A stretch of 64,000 nucleotides of DNA, taken from NCBI GenBank assembly GCA_027623235.1, contig JAQBVJ010000020.1, positions 1 through 64,000 on the forward strand, read 5' to 3'. How positions within the stretch are numbered: the stretch's first letter is position 1; each line of letters opens with the position of its first letter. The translations under genes and the position numbers were made by a program. The notes under the pieces are model-generated. The model saw only the letters and a program-made list of their open reading frames with translations, ran no database searches and was not told the DNA's origin. This DNA comes from Planctomycetota bacterium (GTDB lineage Bacteria > Planctomycetota > Planctomycetia > Planctomycetales > Planctomycetaceae). Shown one piece after another: positions 54,987 to 63,897 of the stretch.

Positions 54987-57152
54987 CTAAGTCGCAGCCG
55001 GCTCGACTGAATGGACCTGGAAATTTCCCTGGGCCGCAAATTGTTTGAGTGCCTCCGAGGGGGCCAGGTGAGGATGCGTCGAACTCATGGCTTCCATACT
55101 GGAGACCACTCGATCGAGGCCGATGCTCAATGCGTACTGCATCGGGCCGCCGCGGAACGGAGCGAAGCCGGTGCCGAAGACCATTGCCAGATCGACATCT
55201 TCCGACCGGCGGACGATCCCTTCCTGCAGGCACATCGCCGCTTCATTGACGATGGGATAGACCAGCCGTTCGATGATTTCTTCCGCGGAGATTGATCGTG
55301 TTCCCATCAGTCCGGCATCGCCGCGCATTTTCAAAACGGATTTCATGACCGCCGGCTGCAGCTGTGTGCCGCTCCTGTCAAAGAGCTTCGGTTTGACGTT
55401 TTCAGACTCGCGAAGTTCTTTGAGCAGTCCCCAGACGGGAGCGGGCTTCATTCGATCGCCGTATGCCTCGTGCAGATTCTCGGCGACGTGTGCCGCCACT
55501 TCGAGCCCGACCAGATCGCTGAGAGCCAGCGGTCCCATCGGCATCCCGAAATCGACGGCCGCTTTTTCCAGCTCAAGCGGATCGCTGACTTCCGCGAGCA
55601 GGAAGCCCGCTTCGTTCATGTAGGGACCCAGCAGGCGGTTCACCAGAAAGCCCGCACAGTCGCCCACAATGACGGGCGTCTTGCCCAGTCGAGTCACCGC
55701 GGCGAACGCTTTCGCCAGAGCTTCCGGGCTTGTGTGTTCGGTGCGGATGATCTCGACAAGCGGCATGCGGTGCGGCGGGTTGAAAAAGTGGAGCCCGACA
55801 ATCCGCTCGGGATGCGCGATCCCCTCGGCAATGTCACTGACAAGGAGCGAGCTGGTATTTGTGGCGAGGACCGTTTCCGGTCCCGTCGCCTCAGCAAGTT
55901 CCTGAAAGACCTGCCGCTTGATGTCCATCACCTCGAGGACGGCCTCAACCACGATGTCGGCCTGTTTGAGTCCTCGATAGTCGACGGTCGGGCTGATGCG
56001 ATCTTCGGCGTCGCGCGCCTCAATCTTCGTCAGCTTCTTTCGCTGGACGTCCTTCGCAAGGAGCGTGCGGACGGTCGCGACTCCATTGGCGACGAACTCC
56101 GCTTTGATGTCCTTCAGTCGGACGTCGATGCCCTTCTTTGCGAACAGCAGGGCGATTCCCGCTCCCATCGCACCGGCGCCGAGCACGGCGACCTGGCGGA
56201 TCTCTTTCGAATCAAAGTCCGCCCCGACTTCTTCGGGAATCTTCTTCGCCTCTTCCGACAGAAAGAACAGTCGAATGCACTCCTTCGTGACCGCGTTCCC
56301 GCCGAGCTTCGAAATCGTCGTCGCTTCGAGATCGTATTTCTGTTTCGTGCTGAGGCTGAGCCCTCGACGAAGCGTCTCGATGATTGCCAGCGGAGCCGGG
56401 TAGTGCCCGCGCGTTTCTTTCCGCACCTGCTGCTCGGCTTTGTTGAGGGCGTACTTCTTGACGAGGCCGGAATTCTGGATCGCCTTCTGCCAGCCAGGCT
56501 TATTCGATTTGCGGAACAGTCGCGTCCCGCTGCCGTGCTCGAAATGAGCCTTGAGGATCTTCTCGCCAACCGTGTCCAGCGCTTCGGTCGGCACGGCATC
56601 GTGGACGACGCCTTTCGATCGAGCCCGCAGGCCGTTGAGCTGCTTGCCGGTCAGAATGAGCGGCAGCGCCTCAATCAACCCGATGAGCTTCGAAAGTCGC
56701 ACGGTCCCGCCCCAGCCGGGAATCAACCCGAGCTGAACTTCAGGCAGACCGATTTTCGTTTTCGTGGCCGTATCCGCAATGCGGTATCGACACGCGAGAG
56801 CAAACTCGAGGCCTCCCCCCAGACAGGCGCCGGAGATCAGAGCGACCGTCGGCTTGGTCAGTTCCTCCAGCTCGCGAAAAACAGTCTGACCAAACTGCGA
56901 AGCTTCTTTTGCCGCGGCTTCACCGGTGAGATCTTCGAATTCGGTGATGTCCGCCCCGGCGATGAACGTGCCTGGTTTCCCGCTTTGAAACAGGACGCCG
57001 CGAATTGACGAGTCGCGGTGAATCAGTTGAACGAGCTCCCGCAGTTCCTGCAGGACCGCCCGCGACAGCGCGTTGACCGGCTTGTTCTGGCGGTTGATCG
57101 TGACGCGCAGGATGCCGTCGCGTGTTTCGCCGTGATGCCACATTTCCGTCAT
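54987..57152 (-). CDS. Multifunctional fatty-acid oxidation enzyme: enoyl-CoA hydratase / 3-hydroxyacyl-CoA dehydrogenase
   Basis: 721 residues, the usual FadB/FadJ length. Residues 1-190 form a crotonase domain: TFIAGADITEF (oxyanion-hole region), SGACLGGGLEFALACRYRIA and GLPEVQLGLIPGWGGT carrying the catalytic Glu residues. From about 310 comes the NAD-binding Rossmann domain with VAVLGAGAMGAGIALLFAKK, followed by LATNTSSLLVSDIAEG and GLHFFNPPHRMPLVEIIRTE (catalytic His). Two C-terminal 3HCDH helical domains complete it. It catalyses hydration and oxidation of enoyl-CoA in beta-oxidation. The thiolase gene lies upstream on the same strand, separated by a repeat. The ribosome site before the ATG at 57152 is weak (GGGAA). 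Confidence 0.93.
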   Translation of the reverse strand: MTEMWHHGETRDGILRVTINRQNKPVNALSRAVLQELRELVQLIHRDSSIRGVLFQSGKPGTFIAGADITEFEDLTGEAAAKEASQFGQTVFRELEELTKPTVALISGACLGGGLEFALACRYRIADTATKTKIGLPEVQLGLIPGWGGTVRLSKLIGLIEALPLILTGKQLNGLRARSKGVVHDAVPTEALDTVGEKILKAHFEHGSGTRLFRKSNKPGWQKAIQNSGLVKKYALNKAEQQVRKETRGHYPAPLAIIETLRRGLSLSTKQKYDLEATTISKLGGNAVTKECIRLFFLSEEAKKIPEEVGADFDSKEIRQVAVLGAGAMGAGIALLFAKKGIDVRLKDIKAEFVANGVATVRTLLAKDVQRKKLTKIEARDAEDRISPTVDYRGLKQADIVVEAVLEVMDIKRQVFQELAEATGPETVLATNTSSLLVSDIAEGIAHPERIVGLHFFNPPHRMPLVEIIRTEHTSPEALAKAFAAVTRLGKTPVIVGDCAGFLVNRLLGPYMNEAGFLLAEVSDPLELEKAAVDFGMPMGPLALSDLVGLEVAAHVAENLHEAYGDRMKPAPVWGLLKELRESENVKPKLFDRSGTQLQPAVMKSVLKMRGDAGLMGTRSISAEEIIERLVYPIVNEAAMCLQEGIVRRSEDVDLAMVFGTGFAPFRGGPMQYALSIGLDRVVSSMEAMSSTHPHLAPSEALKQFAAQGNFQVHSVEPAAT

Positions 57153-57249
57153 AAGTCTGTTCCCGATATTTCAACTCTGTCCCTCCTCCGTTTGAGGGAG
57201 AGAAGGCACGACTACTAAGTTCACATCCCACGAAAAACAGTTCGTAACT

Positions 57250-57312
57250 GGGAGGGCGAGGCTCGTGCCGAGCCGCACGTGCACACGGCTCGGCAGGAGC
57301 CTCGCCCTCCCC
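57250..57312. repeat. Palindromic repeat, same family as the uvrA insertion
   Basis: The left arm begins GGGAGGGCGAGGCTC and continues to GAGCCG. The right arm starts CGGCTCGGCAGGAGC and ends CGCCCTCCC. About 26 paired bases have one mismatch, around a 10-base loop. It lies in the 193-base gap between thiolase and the FadJ-type gene. Confidence 0.85.
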
Positions 57313-57345
57313 TTGACTGTCAGTCCTTTATTCGTGGGACGAATC

Positions 57346-58635
57346 CTACGCTGCCAGCCGTTCGACGATGACCGCCCCGCCCTGACCGCCGCCGATGCAG
57401 AGGGTCGCCAGTCCAAACTGCTGATCGCGTCGCTTCAGTTCTTCCAGAAGGGTGAGGATCAATCGCCCGCCGGTCGCGCCAACCGGATGACCGATCGCGA
57501 TCGCTCCGCCGTTGACGTTGAGTTTGTCTTCGTCGATTGGCCGCAGCCGGCTCGCCGCGTCCGAGTCGCCGCAGTCCTGCGGTGGTTTTTCAAACGCTCG
57601 CTGGCAGGCCAGAACCTGAGCTGCGAACGCTTCGTTGAGCTCGATCAGGTCGATGTCGTCCATCGTGAGGTCGGCCGCCTTGAGCGCCTTCGCCGTTGAA
57701 TAAACCGGGCCAAGCCCCATTCGCGACGGGTCACATCCGGCATACTCCTTCGCACGGATTCGGCCAATCGGTTTGAGTCCGAGCGACGCTGCATGGTCGG
57801 CTTCCATCAACAGCAGCGCGACCGCTCCGTCGGTGATGCCACACGAATTGCCAACCGTCACGCTGCCCCACTGCCGGTCAAAGTACGGTTTGAGTTTCTG
57901 CAGCCGGGTCATGCTCTGGTCGGCTCGCGGGCCGATGTCTCCGCTGATCGGAGACGACTTCGGTTCCGGGTAGAGCGTCATCGTCTCGTTGAGAAACCTG
58001 CCGGATTCAATCGCAGCGCAGGCTTTCTCGTGACTCCTCAAAGCGAACATGTCCTGCTCATCCCGAGAGATGTGATACTCCCGGGCGAGTATCTCTGCGG
58101 TGTCTCCCATCAGGAGACCCGTTACGGGGTCGGTCAGACCGAGTTTCAGTCCGATCAGTGGAGCAAAGTCGCTCGGGCGAAACTTCAACATGCCGCCCAG
58201 TTTCTGGCCGAGCGTTTTTGCTTTCATCAGGCCGGCGAATTTCTCGACGCACTTCTTTCGAAACAGCAGCGGCACGTTGCTCATCGAGTCGACGCCGAGA
58301 GCCACGACGCTTTTGACGGCTCCGCTTTCGATTCTCGCCGCGGCTTCGGTGACGGACTCCAGACCGCTCGCGCAGTTCCGATTGACGGTGTGAGCAATCC
58401 TGTCCTGCGGGATGCCCGCGCGAAGCGAGATCACACGCGCGACGTTGGCCGAGTCGATCGGCGGCGCGACGTTGCCAGCAATCAGTTCGTCGATCTGGTC
58501 CGGCGGCACATCGCAGCGGTAGAGCAGTTCTCGAACGACCAGTCGGCCCAGTTCGGGGGTCGGCGTGTCGCGGAGATCCTCACCCGCACGGACGAACGGC
58601 GTTCGGACGCCTCCAATAATGACGGCTTCCGGCAT
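57346..58635 (-). CDS. Acetyl-CoA acyltransferase (3-ketoacyl-CoA thiolase)
   Basis: 429 residues from the ATG at 58635 with AAGGAG eight bases upstream. It catalyses the thiolytic last step of beta-oxidation. The acyl-binding Cys is in NRNCASGLESVTEAA (about residue 90). The second signature, NGGAIAIGHPVGATGGRL, includes the catalytic His, and the final CIGGGQGGA carries the deprotonating Cys. A loop of about 30 residues, CVEKFAGLMKAKTLGQKLGG, is typical of the FadI/trifunctional-beta type. It partners the FadJ-type enzyme downstream. Together they would form the oxidation complex. Confidence 0.93.
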   Translation of the reverse strand: MPEAVIIGGVRTPFVRAGEDLRDTPTPELGRLVVRELLYRCDVPPDQIDELIAGNVAPPIDSANVARVISLRAGIPQDRIAHTVNRNCASGLESVTEAAARIESGAVKSVVALGVDSMSNVPLLFRKKCVEKFAGLMKAKTLGQKLGGMLKFRPSDFAPLIGLKLGLTDPVTGLLMGDTAEILAREYHISRDEQDMFALRSHEKACAAIESGRFLNETMTLYPEPKSSPISGDIGPRADQSMTRLQKLKPYFDRQWGSVTVGNSCGITDGAVALLLMEADHAASLGLKPIGRIRAKEYAGCDPSRMGLGPVYSTAKALKAADLTMDDIDLIELNEAFAAQVLACQRAFEKPPQDCGDSDAASRLRPIDEDKLNVNGGAIAIGHPVGATGGRLILTLLEELKRRDQQFGLATLCIGGGQGGAVIVERLAA

Positions 58636-58684
58636 GGTGCGTTTCTCCTTGTTGTCCCTTCTTCCTCGAAGGAAGAACGGTTTC

Positions 58685-60424
58685 TCAGGCGGCTTTTCTC
58701 AGCTCGACTCTCCGGATTTTTCCGAGGAACGTTTCGGGCAGTTCATCGACGATTCGGACTTCTTTGGGGATCTTGTAGCCGGACAGTTCGTCGCGGCAGA
58801 ACTCCCGCACTTCTTTTACGTCGATCGAGGCTCCCGCGACGGGAACCACGAACGCGCAGACGAGCTCGCCGTACTTTCGGTCAGGCTGGCCGACAACGGC
58901 GCAGGCTTCGATCGAAGCATGTTTGAGCAAGACTTCCTCAACTTCGCTGGGGAACACGTTGAGGCCGCCAGAGATGATCATGTCTTTTTTGCGGTCGACG
59001 ATTTCGAAGAATCCGTCGTGGCTCATGACGGCGACGTCTCCGGTGTAGAGCCAGCCCTGGCGGAGTGCGATCGCAGTTTCGATCGGGTCGTCGAGGTAGC
59101 CCTGCATGACCTGCGGCCCTCGAATCGCGAGTTCTCCGATCTCACCCGGCGCGACGGGAAGCAGTCCGGTTTCGAGGTCAACGAGCTTCACTTCGGTATT
59201 CGGCAGCGGCAGGCCGATGCTGCCGATTCGGGCAGAACCGTCGGCCGGGTTGGAGTGCGTCACCGGTGAGGCCTCGGACAGACCAAAGCCTTCGAGGATG
59301 ATCGCGCCGGTTCGTGCTTCAAACTCGCGCGCGTCGTCTTCAGCCAGTGGCGACGCGCCGGACATGCACCGTTTCAAGCTGTCCAGGCGGATGTTCTTTT
59401 TCCGCATGACCTCGTTCAGTGCTTTGATCATGAACGGGACGAGGAGTGCGACGGTCGGTTTGTATTTCTGAATCAGCCTGGTCGTGATGTAAGGATGAAA
59501 CCTCGCCTGAATCAGCAGGGTCGACCCGCCGACAAGAGGAGACAGCATCGCGCACGTTGCTCCGTAAATGTGGAAGTACGGCAGCACGGAAAGAAACGTA
59601 TCCGTGCCTGGTTCCAGGCCGCTCCACGTGTGAAGCTGGGCCACGTTTGAGCAAAGATTGCGGTGAGTCAGCACGGCGACTTTTGAGGAACCGGTCGTTC
59701 CGCCCGTCGGCTGGAGAACTGCGGGCTGGTCGACGTCGTTCAGCGCCGGCAGGTTGATCGACCGCGTCGTGTCGAAGAACTCGCCGAAGCTCATCACGTT
59801 TGTGTCGTCCGCGATGGCAGCCCGCCCTTTGACCAGCTTCTGCAGTTGGTACGGAATCGCCAGAAACCACGGCAGGTGCGGAGCGAGGCTGACGGTGATC
59901 AGGTTTCTGACCGGAACCTGCCGCGACATTTTTCCAATCGGCTTCAATCGAACGTCGAGCCCGGCGACGGTGTCGATGTTGCATTTCTTCGCGAGGTGAA
60001 CCAGCTCGCTGGACGACACGAGCGGATTGGCCGGCACGACTTCCGCACCGAGCCAGTGCGCGGCGAACCACAGCACAATGAACTCGGGGCAGTTCGGCAG
60101 GACGAGCATCAGCCGGCTGCCGCAGTGGACGCCGACCCGTTGAAGGCTGGCGGCGGCGATCTTCACGCGAACAAGAAGTTCCTCGTACGTCCACGCCGTT
60201 TTAAAGTAGCGCAAGGCCAGTCGATCGGGGTAACGATTGACGGCAGACTCAAGCAGCCTCTCTGCACGGACCGCTTCAAATTCGATCCGCGGCGGCATGC
60301 CCTCGGGGTAGGCAGCGTGCCAGGCCGTTTCGGGAGCGTCCCAGATCGGCGTGACAGGAAGTGGTGAGTCAGAAAAGTCGCGCAGCGGCACAGGATCACG
60401 CGGAGCGACGGGGCCAGCACCCAT
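58685..60424 (-). CDS. Acyl-CoA synthetase (AMP-forming), FadD-like, second copy
   Basis: 579 residues from the ATG at 60424, chosen for AGGAG about eight bases upstream; the frame extends to 60511 without support. The A3 motif is QPTGGTTGSSKVAVLTHRN, A5 ILEGFGLSEASPVTHS, then YTGDVAVMSHDGFFEIVDRKKDMI and the C-terminal ELPETFLGKIRRVELR with the adenylation lysine. It is parallel in plan to the synthetase at 52721-54538. The first gene of the minus-strand fatty-acid cluster, 49 bases before thiolase, so the promoter for the group probably lies in 60425-61037. Confidence 0.9.
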   Translation of the reverse strand: MGAGPVAPRDPVPLRDFSDSPLPVTPIWDAPETAWHAAYPEGMPPRIEFEAVRAERLLESAVNRYPDRLALRYFKTAWTYEELLVRVKIAAASLQRVGVHCGSRLMLVLPNCPEFIVLWFAAHWLGAEVVPANPLVSSSELVHLAKKCNIDTVAGLDVRLKPIGKMSRQVPVRNLITVSLAPHLPWFLAIPYQLQKLVKGRAAIADDTNVMSFGEFFDTTRSINLPALNDVDQPAVLQPTGGTTGSSKVAVLTHRNLCSNVAQLHTWSGLEPGTDTFLSVLPYFHIYGATCAMLSPLVGGSTLLIQARFHPYITTRLIQKYKPTVALLVPFMIKALNEVMRKKNIRLDSLKRCMSGASPLAEDDAREFEARTGAIILEGFGLSEASPVTHSNPADGSARIGSIGLPLPNTEVKLVDLETGLLPVAPGEIGELAIRGPQVMQGYLDDPIETAIALRQGWLYTGDVAVMSHDGFFEIVDRKKDMIISGGLNVFPSEVEEVLLKHASIEACAVVGQPDRKYGELVCAFVVPVAGASIDVKEVREFCRDELSGYKIPKEVRIVDELPETFLGKIRRVELRKAA

Positions 60425-61037
60425 CCGGGACTCCTCTCGTCCTTGAGGTGGAGTGGTGTGTGTTTCCGACGGGCCGAAGCTCGCCAGAGATTGTTCTTTG
60501 TGCCAGGCCACAAGCGGGTTTCGAGCAGGCTCGGAACATAATGACGAAGGCTCAATACGATGTCACGAGGGTGAATGACCCCGATCGATCGCCAGTCAGT
60601 TATTTGAATTGGATGTCGAAGACGCTTCGACTGAGTTGTTGTGTGGTGTGAACACACCGAGTGGCCCGCTCCGGTTGCGACTGACCAGACCAGCGACTGA
60701 CCAGACCAGCGACTGACCAGACCAGCGACTGACCAGACCAGTGACTGACCAGACCAGTGCCTGACAGAACCGGTCAGATCACCTGAACCAAAGCAGGGCC
60801 TTAAGAAATGATCCCGTTGAAAAGGGACGGAACCTTTATCACGTATCGGACAATCTGGACAAGACCGACCACCTGGGATTTTTCCTGGCCGAGACGTTAA
60901 AATCCCGGATTGCCCCGCGGCTTCTGTTGAGCCATCGCAGATCGTCGAAACAAAGCCGCCCAATCTGCCTCGGCTACTCCAGTTCTCGACTGCGGACCTG
61001 GTTCGCTCGTCGTGGTCACTCAATTTTGAGAGGTCCC
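60425..61037. other. Intergenic region between divergent acyl-CoA synthetase and SASA esterase genes
   Basis: 613 bases that should hold the promoters of the fatty-acid cluster (minus) and the esterase gene (plus). The middle contains the 16-bp tandem repeat at 60679-60758. No coding frame is credible and no operator palindrome was identified. Confidence 0.5.
60679..60758. repeat. Five tandem copies of a 16-bp unit
   Basis: The unit GACTGACCAGACCAGC is repeated five times without spacers (starts at 60679, 60695, 60711, 60727 and 60743); the last two copies end in T instead of C. A partial unit follows. It is an ordinary minisatellite-like array in a promoter gap. Copy number is likely to vary. 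Confidence 0.9.
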
Positions 61038-61787
61038 ATGAATCGAATTTTTCTGGTCGCCTTGATTTCCGTTTCGATCAGCCTCGGCTCGGCCGGGTTG
61101 GCCGCCGACAAGCCAGTCCATCTATTCATTCTGTCCGGGCAGTCGAATATGGCCGGCATGAATCCCAAGGCCGGGTTCGAACCGGAAGCGAAGAAGCTCT
61201 TTCCGGATGCCGACGTGGTTTACATGAAGGTCTCGCGAGGCGGTCAGCCGATCCGCCTGTGGGTTGAGGAATTTCCGGCGATCGCGAAAAAACACAATCT
61301 CACGGTGCCAGGCAAGGTAACGGGGACGCAGTTTTACGAGCCGATTCTGAAGCAGTATCGCGAACTGCTCGTTAAGCATCCGAAGCCGGCTTCGGTCACG
61401 TTCTGCTGGATGCAGGGTGAGCGGGATGCGAAGGAAAAACTGAGTGCGGCGTACGGGGAGGCCCTGGAGCAGCTCATCGAGAATCTGCGGCGTGACCTCA
61501 AACAACCTCAGATGAATTTCGTCATCGGTCGGCTCAGCGATTTCGGCAGGCCGGACGACGCGGAATGGCAGAACGTTCGCAAGGCTCAGGTGGGACTTGC
61601 TCAGGCGGACAAATTCGGAGCGTGGGTCGATTGCGACGACCTCAACGACAAGGAAAAGGACGGCGTGAAACGAAACGATCTGCACTACACGAAGGAAGGT
61701 TACGAGCTTCTCGGCCGTCGATTCGCCCGCCAGGCAAAGGACTTGATTTCCGGCGGCGAGGGCGATGCCGAAGGTCGACCTGAATGA
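61038..61787 (+). CDS. Exported SASA-family carbohydrate esterase, short form
   Basis: 249 residues from the ATG at 61038 (GAGAGG upstream). The signal peptide is MNRIFLVALISVSISLGSAG followed by LAA. LFILSGQSNMAGMNPKAGFE carries the catalytic Ser in GQSN. VTFCWMQGERDA is the WxQGExD block, and NDLHYTKEGYELLGRRFA holds the catalytic Asp/His near the C-terminus. All catalytic elements of an SGNH/SASA acetylesterase are present without the insertion seen in its relative at 9701-10918. A role in deacetylating extracellular sugars is inferred from the family. Confidence 0.87.
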   Translation: MNRIFLVALISVSISLGSAGLAADKPVHLFILSGQSNMAGMNPKAGFEPEAKKLFPDADVVYMKVSRGGQPIRLWVEEFPAIAKKHNLTVPGKVTGTQFYEPILKQYRELLVKHPKPASVTFCWMQGERDAKEKLSAAYGEALEQLIENLRRDLKQPQMNFVIGRLSDFGRPDDAEWQNVRKAQVGLAQADKFGAWVDCDDLNDKEKDGVKRNDLHYTKEGYELLGRRFARQAKDLISGGEGDAEGRPE

Positions 61788-61901
61788 CGCTGTGGCCCGG
61801 TTCGTTCGAGCGGTAACCTGACGGGCGATCGCCGGGTCAACCGTGGTACTCTCGCCCACAGGCAGAGGTCGAAGACCGACAACAGAAATGCTCAGTTCAG
61901 C

Positions 61902-63110
61902 GTGATGACGAACGAACCTCAGGAATCCGCCGGCAACGAACAGGCCAGCTCAGTCGGGCTGGTCGAGACCCGGTACGCGCGGCTCTTTGATTCACCGAAC
62001 GAGCTGCTGCTGGAGAACGGCAAACGGTTTGGACCCGTCACGGTCGCGTATGAAACTTACGGTGAGCTCTCGCCGCAGAAAGACAACGCGATCTTTATCT
62101 GCCACGCTTTGACCGGAGACGCGCACGTCGCCGGGCGGCACTTGCCGACGGATGAGAAGCCGGGCTGGTGGGATGAGTTCATCGGCCCGGGAAAAGGGCT
62201 CGACACAAATCGCTATTTCGTCATTTGTGCGAATGTTCTGAGCGGCTGCAAGGGCACGACCGGACCGAGCAGCGCGGATCCGGAAACCGGCAAACCCTTC
62301 GCACTGAAGTTTCCGTTCGTCACGGTGGGCGACATCGTCGCCGTTCATTCGCAGCTTGTCCGCCACTTGGGAATTGAGAAACTGCTTTCAATTGTGGGCG
62401 GCAGTCTTGGCGGAATGCAGACGCTCGAATGGGCCGCGCGGTTTCCCGAGCAGATCAATTCCGTCATCTGCCTGGCAGCGGCGGCGAAGCTTTCAGCCCA
62501 GGGAATCGCCTTTAACGCGGTCGGTCGGCGAGCGATTCTCGCCGATCCGAATTTCCACGAAGGCAGCTACTACGATCAGGAAAAGGGACCGACGTTCGGG
62601 CTCGCTCTGGCCCGCATGGTGGCTCACATCACGTACCTCAGCGAGATTTCGTTCGAGAACAAGTTCGGCCGCAAGCTGCAGCACAGCGAAAGGCCCGCGT
62701 ACGAACTGTTGAAGGAAACGGAATTCGAAGTGGAGAGTTACCTCCACTACCAGGGTCAGCGATTTGTCGAGCGGTTCGACGCGAACAGCTACTTGTGCCT
62801 CACCCACGCGATGGACTATTTCGATCTGGCCGCGGCCTACGGGTCCCTGGAGAAAGCACTCGGCAGGACCAATGCTCGAATCCTGATCGCGTCGTACACC
62901 AGCGACTGGCTGTTCCCGACGGCTCAAAGCCTGAAACTGGTCGAGGCACTGATCGCTCAACGGAAGCACGTCACGTTTCTCGAACTGGCAAGCTCGAAAG
63001 GCCACGACGCGTTTCTGCTGGAAATCGAGCAGCTTGTGGAAATCGTCCAGCCATTCCTTGAGCAGACATACGCATCCGTCCGGGACCGGGCTGAGCATGG
63101 AGACAACTGA
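61902..63110 (+). CDS. metX: Homoserine O-acetyltransferase (or succinyltransferase)
   Basis: 402 residues of the alpha/beta-hydrolase MetX family, which acylates homoserine in methionine synthesis. The nucleophile elbow is GGSLGGMQ (Ser near 168). ICHALTGDAHVAGRH is the oxyanion region, and ANVLSGCKGTTGPSS is the classic MetX block. Catalytic Asp and His lie in YTSDWLFP and SSKGHDAFLLE. No MetW follows; panD does instead. The first 25 residues are a hydrophilic tail. The two adjacent ATGs at 61902 and 61905 are equally possible starts. Acyl-donor choice (acetyl or succinyl) cannot be settled from motifs I can read. Confidence 0.93.
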   Translation: MMTNEPQESAGNEQASSVGLVETRYARLFDSPNELLLENGKRFGPVTVAYETYGELSPQKDNAIFICHALTGDAHVAGRHLPTDEKPGWWDEFIGPGKGLDTNRYFVICANVLSGCKGTTGPSSADPETGKPFALKFPFVTVGDIVAVHSQLVRHLGIEKLLSIVGGSLGGMQTLEWAARFPEQINSVICLAAAAKLSAQGIAFNAVGRRAILADPNFHEGSYYDQEKGPTFGLALARMVAHITYLSEISFENKFGRKLQHSERPAYELLKETEFEVESYLHYQGQRFVERFDANSYLCLTHAMDYFDLAAAYGSLEKALGRTNARILIASYTSDWLFPTAQSLKLVEALIAQRKHVTFLELASSKGHDAFLLEIEQLVEIVQPFLEQTYASVRDRAEHGDN

Positions 63111-63169
63111 ATTGTTCGCCGCGACACGCCGCGAATCGCCTATCAAGAAGAACGGTCACAAATACTGAG

Positions 63170-63544
63170 ATGAGAGAATTCGTCAGCGCAAAACTGCATG
63201 GCCTGAAGGTGACTGGCAAAAGCCTCGAATACGAAGGCTCGGCCAGCCTGCCTCCCAGCTTGATGCAGAAAGCCGATATTCACCCGTTCGAGCGGGTTTA
63301 TCTGGTCAACAAGTCAACCGGCATTCGCTGGGACACGTACGCGATTCCCGGCCCGGAAGGCGAGTTCGTACTCAACGGTGCGGCAGCCAGGCTCGGTGAA
63401 ATCGGCGACGAGATTCTGTTGTGGACATTTCGGAACGAAGAGCGTTTCTCCGGGGCCAAGGTGATTTTCCTCGATGAGAAAAACCAGATCGCGCGGATTG
63501 ACGAGTACCCGGCCGCTGCCTCCAGAGAGTTCCCTGCCGAATGA
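63170..63544 (+). CDS. panD: Aspartate 1-decarboxylase (pyruvoyl enzyme) precursor
   Basis: 124 residues. It makes beta-alanine for pantothenate. The self-cleavage site is the Gly-Ser of YEGSASLPPSLM (about residues 23-24), where Ser becomes the pyruvoyl group. PFERVYLVNKSTGIRWDTYAI and FVLNGAAARLGEIGDEILL match the family, including the active-site Tyr and the NGAAAR loop. The N-terminus (MREFVSAKLHGLKVTG) replaces the usual K-S-K-I-H-R start but keeps KLHG-x-KVT. The C-terminal end is about ten residues longer than usual. It overlaps the next gene by four bases (ATGA). Confidence 0.92.
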   Translation: MREFVSAKLHGLKVTGKSLEYEGSASLPPSLMQKADIHPFERVYLVNKSTGIRWDTYAIPGPEGEFVLNGAAARLGEIGDEILLWTFRNEERFSGAKVIFLDEKNQIARIDEYPAAASREFPAE

Positions 63545-63897
63545 CTGATTCATCGACGGCTCCTGCAATCGTCGCGCTCTGCAGCGACCTGTTCTTCGCC
63601 TCGGAAATCCAGGGCACGGGTGAGCTGCACGAAATTGCCGTTCGCCTCGTCGACACAGATCAGGAAGCAATCGAAGCCGTTTCGTCGAACCCGACCCGGC
63701 TGCTGGTTGTCGATCTTCGAAACCCCGGCCTGGATTGCGGGCAGCTCATCGCGGGATTGCCTGAGCCGCGGCCGCGCGTGCTGGGATTTTACCCTCACGT
63801 TCAGACCGAGTACCTTGAGGCCGCACAGTCTGCCGGCTTCGACGAAGTCGTCACGCGAGGTCGTTTTTCGACGGACCTGATCAAGTTTCTTTCGTAG
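63541..63897 (+). CDS. Small receiver-like (CheY-fold) protein
   Basis: 118 residues beginning at the ATG that overlaps the panD stop. The pattern is that of a response-regulator fold: AIVALCSDLFFASEI for strand 1, RLLVVDLRNPGLDCGQL for strand 3 with an Asp at the phosphorylation position, RVLGFYPHVQTEYLEAAQSA for strand 4, and GFDEVVTRGRFSTDLIKFL at the end. The acidic pair of strand 1 is reduced to one Asp and the conserved Lys of strand 5 is replaced by Thr/Arg, so normal phosphorylation is doubtful. Function unknown. Translational coupling to panD suggests shared expression rather than a known link. Confidence 0.65.
   Translation: MTDSSTAPAIVALCSDLFFASEIQGTGELHEIAVRLVDTDQEAIEAVSSNPTRLLVVDLRNPGLDCGQLIAGLPEPRPRVLGFYPHVQTEYLEAAQSAGFDEVVTRGRFSTDLIKFLS

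Noticed and set aside
55470..57008. 512-codon plus-strand open frame opposite the FadJ-type gene
   Set aside because: A shadow of the FadJ-type gene; composition (Arg, Phe, Asp rich) and lack of motifs argue against coding.
60679..60758. CRISPR array
   Set aside because: The 16-bp units follow each other without spacers and no cas gene is present.
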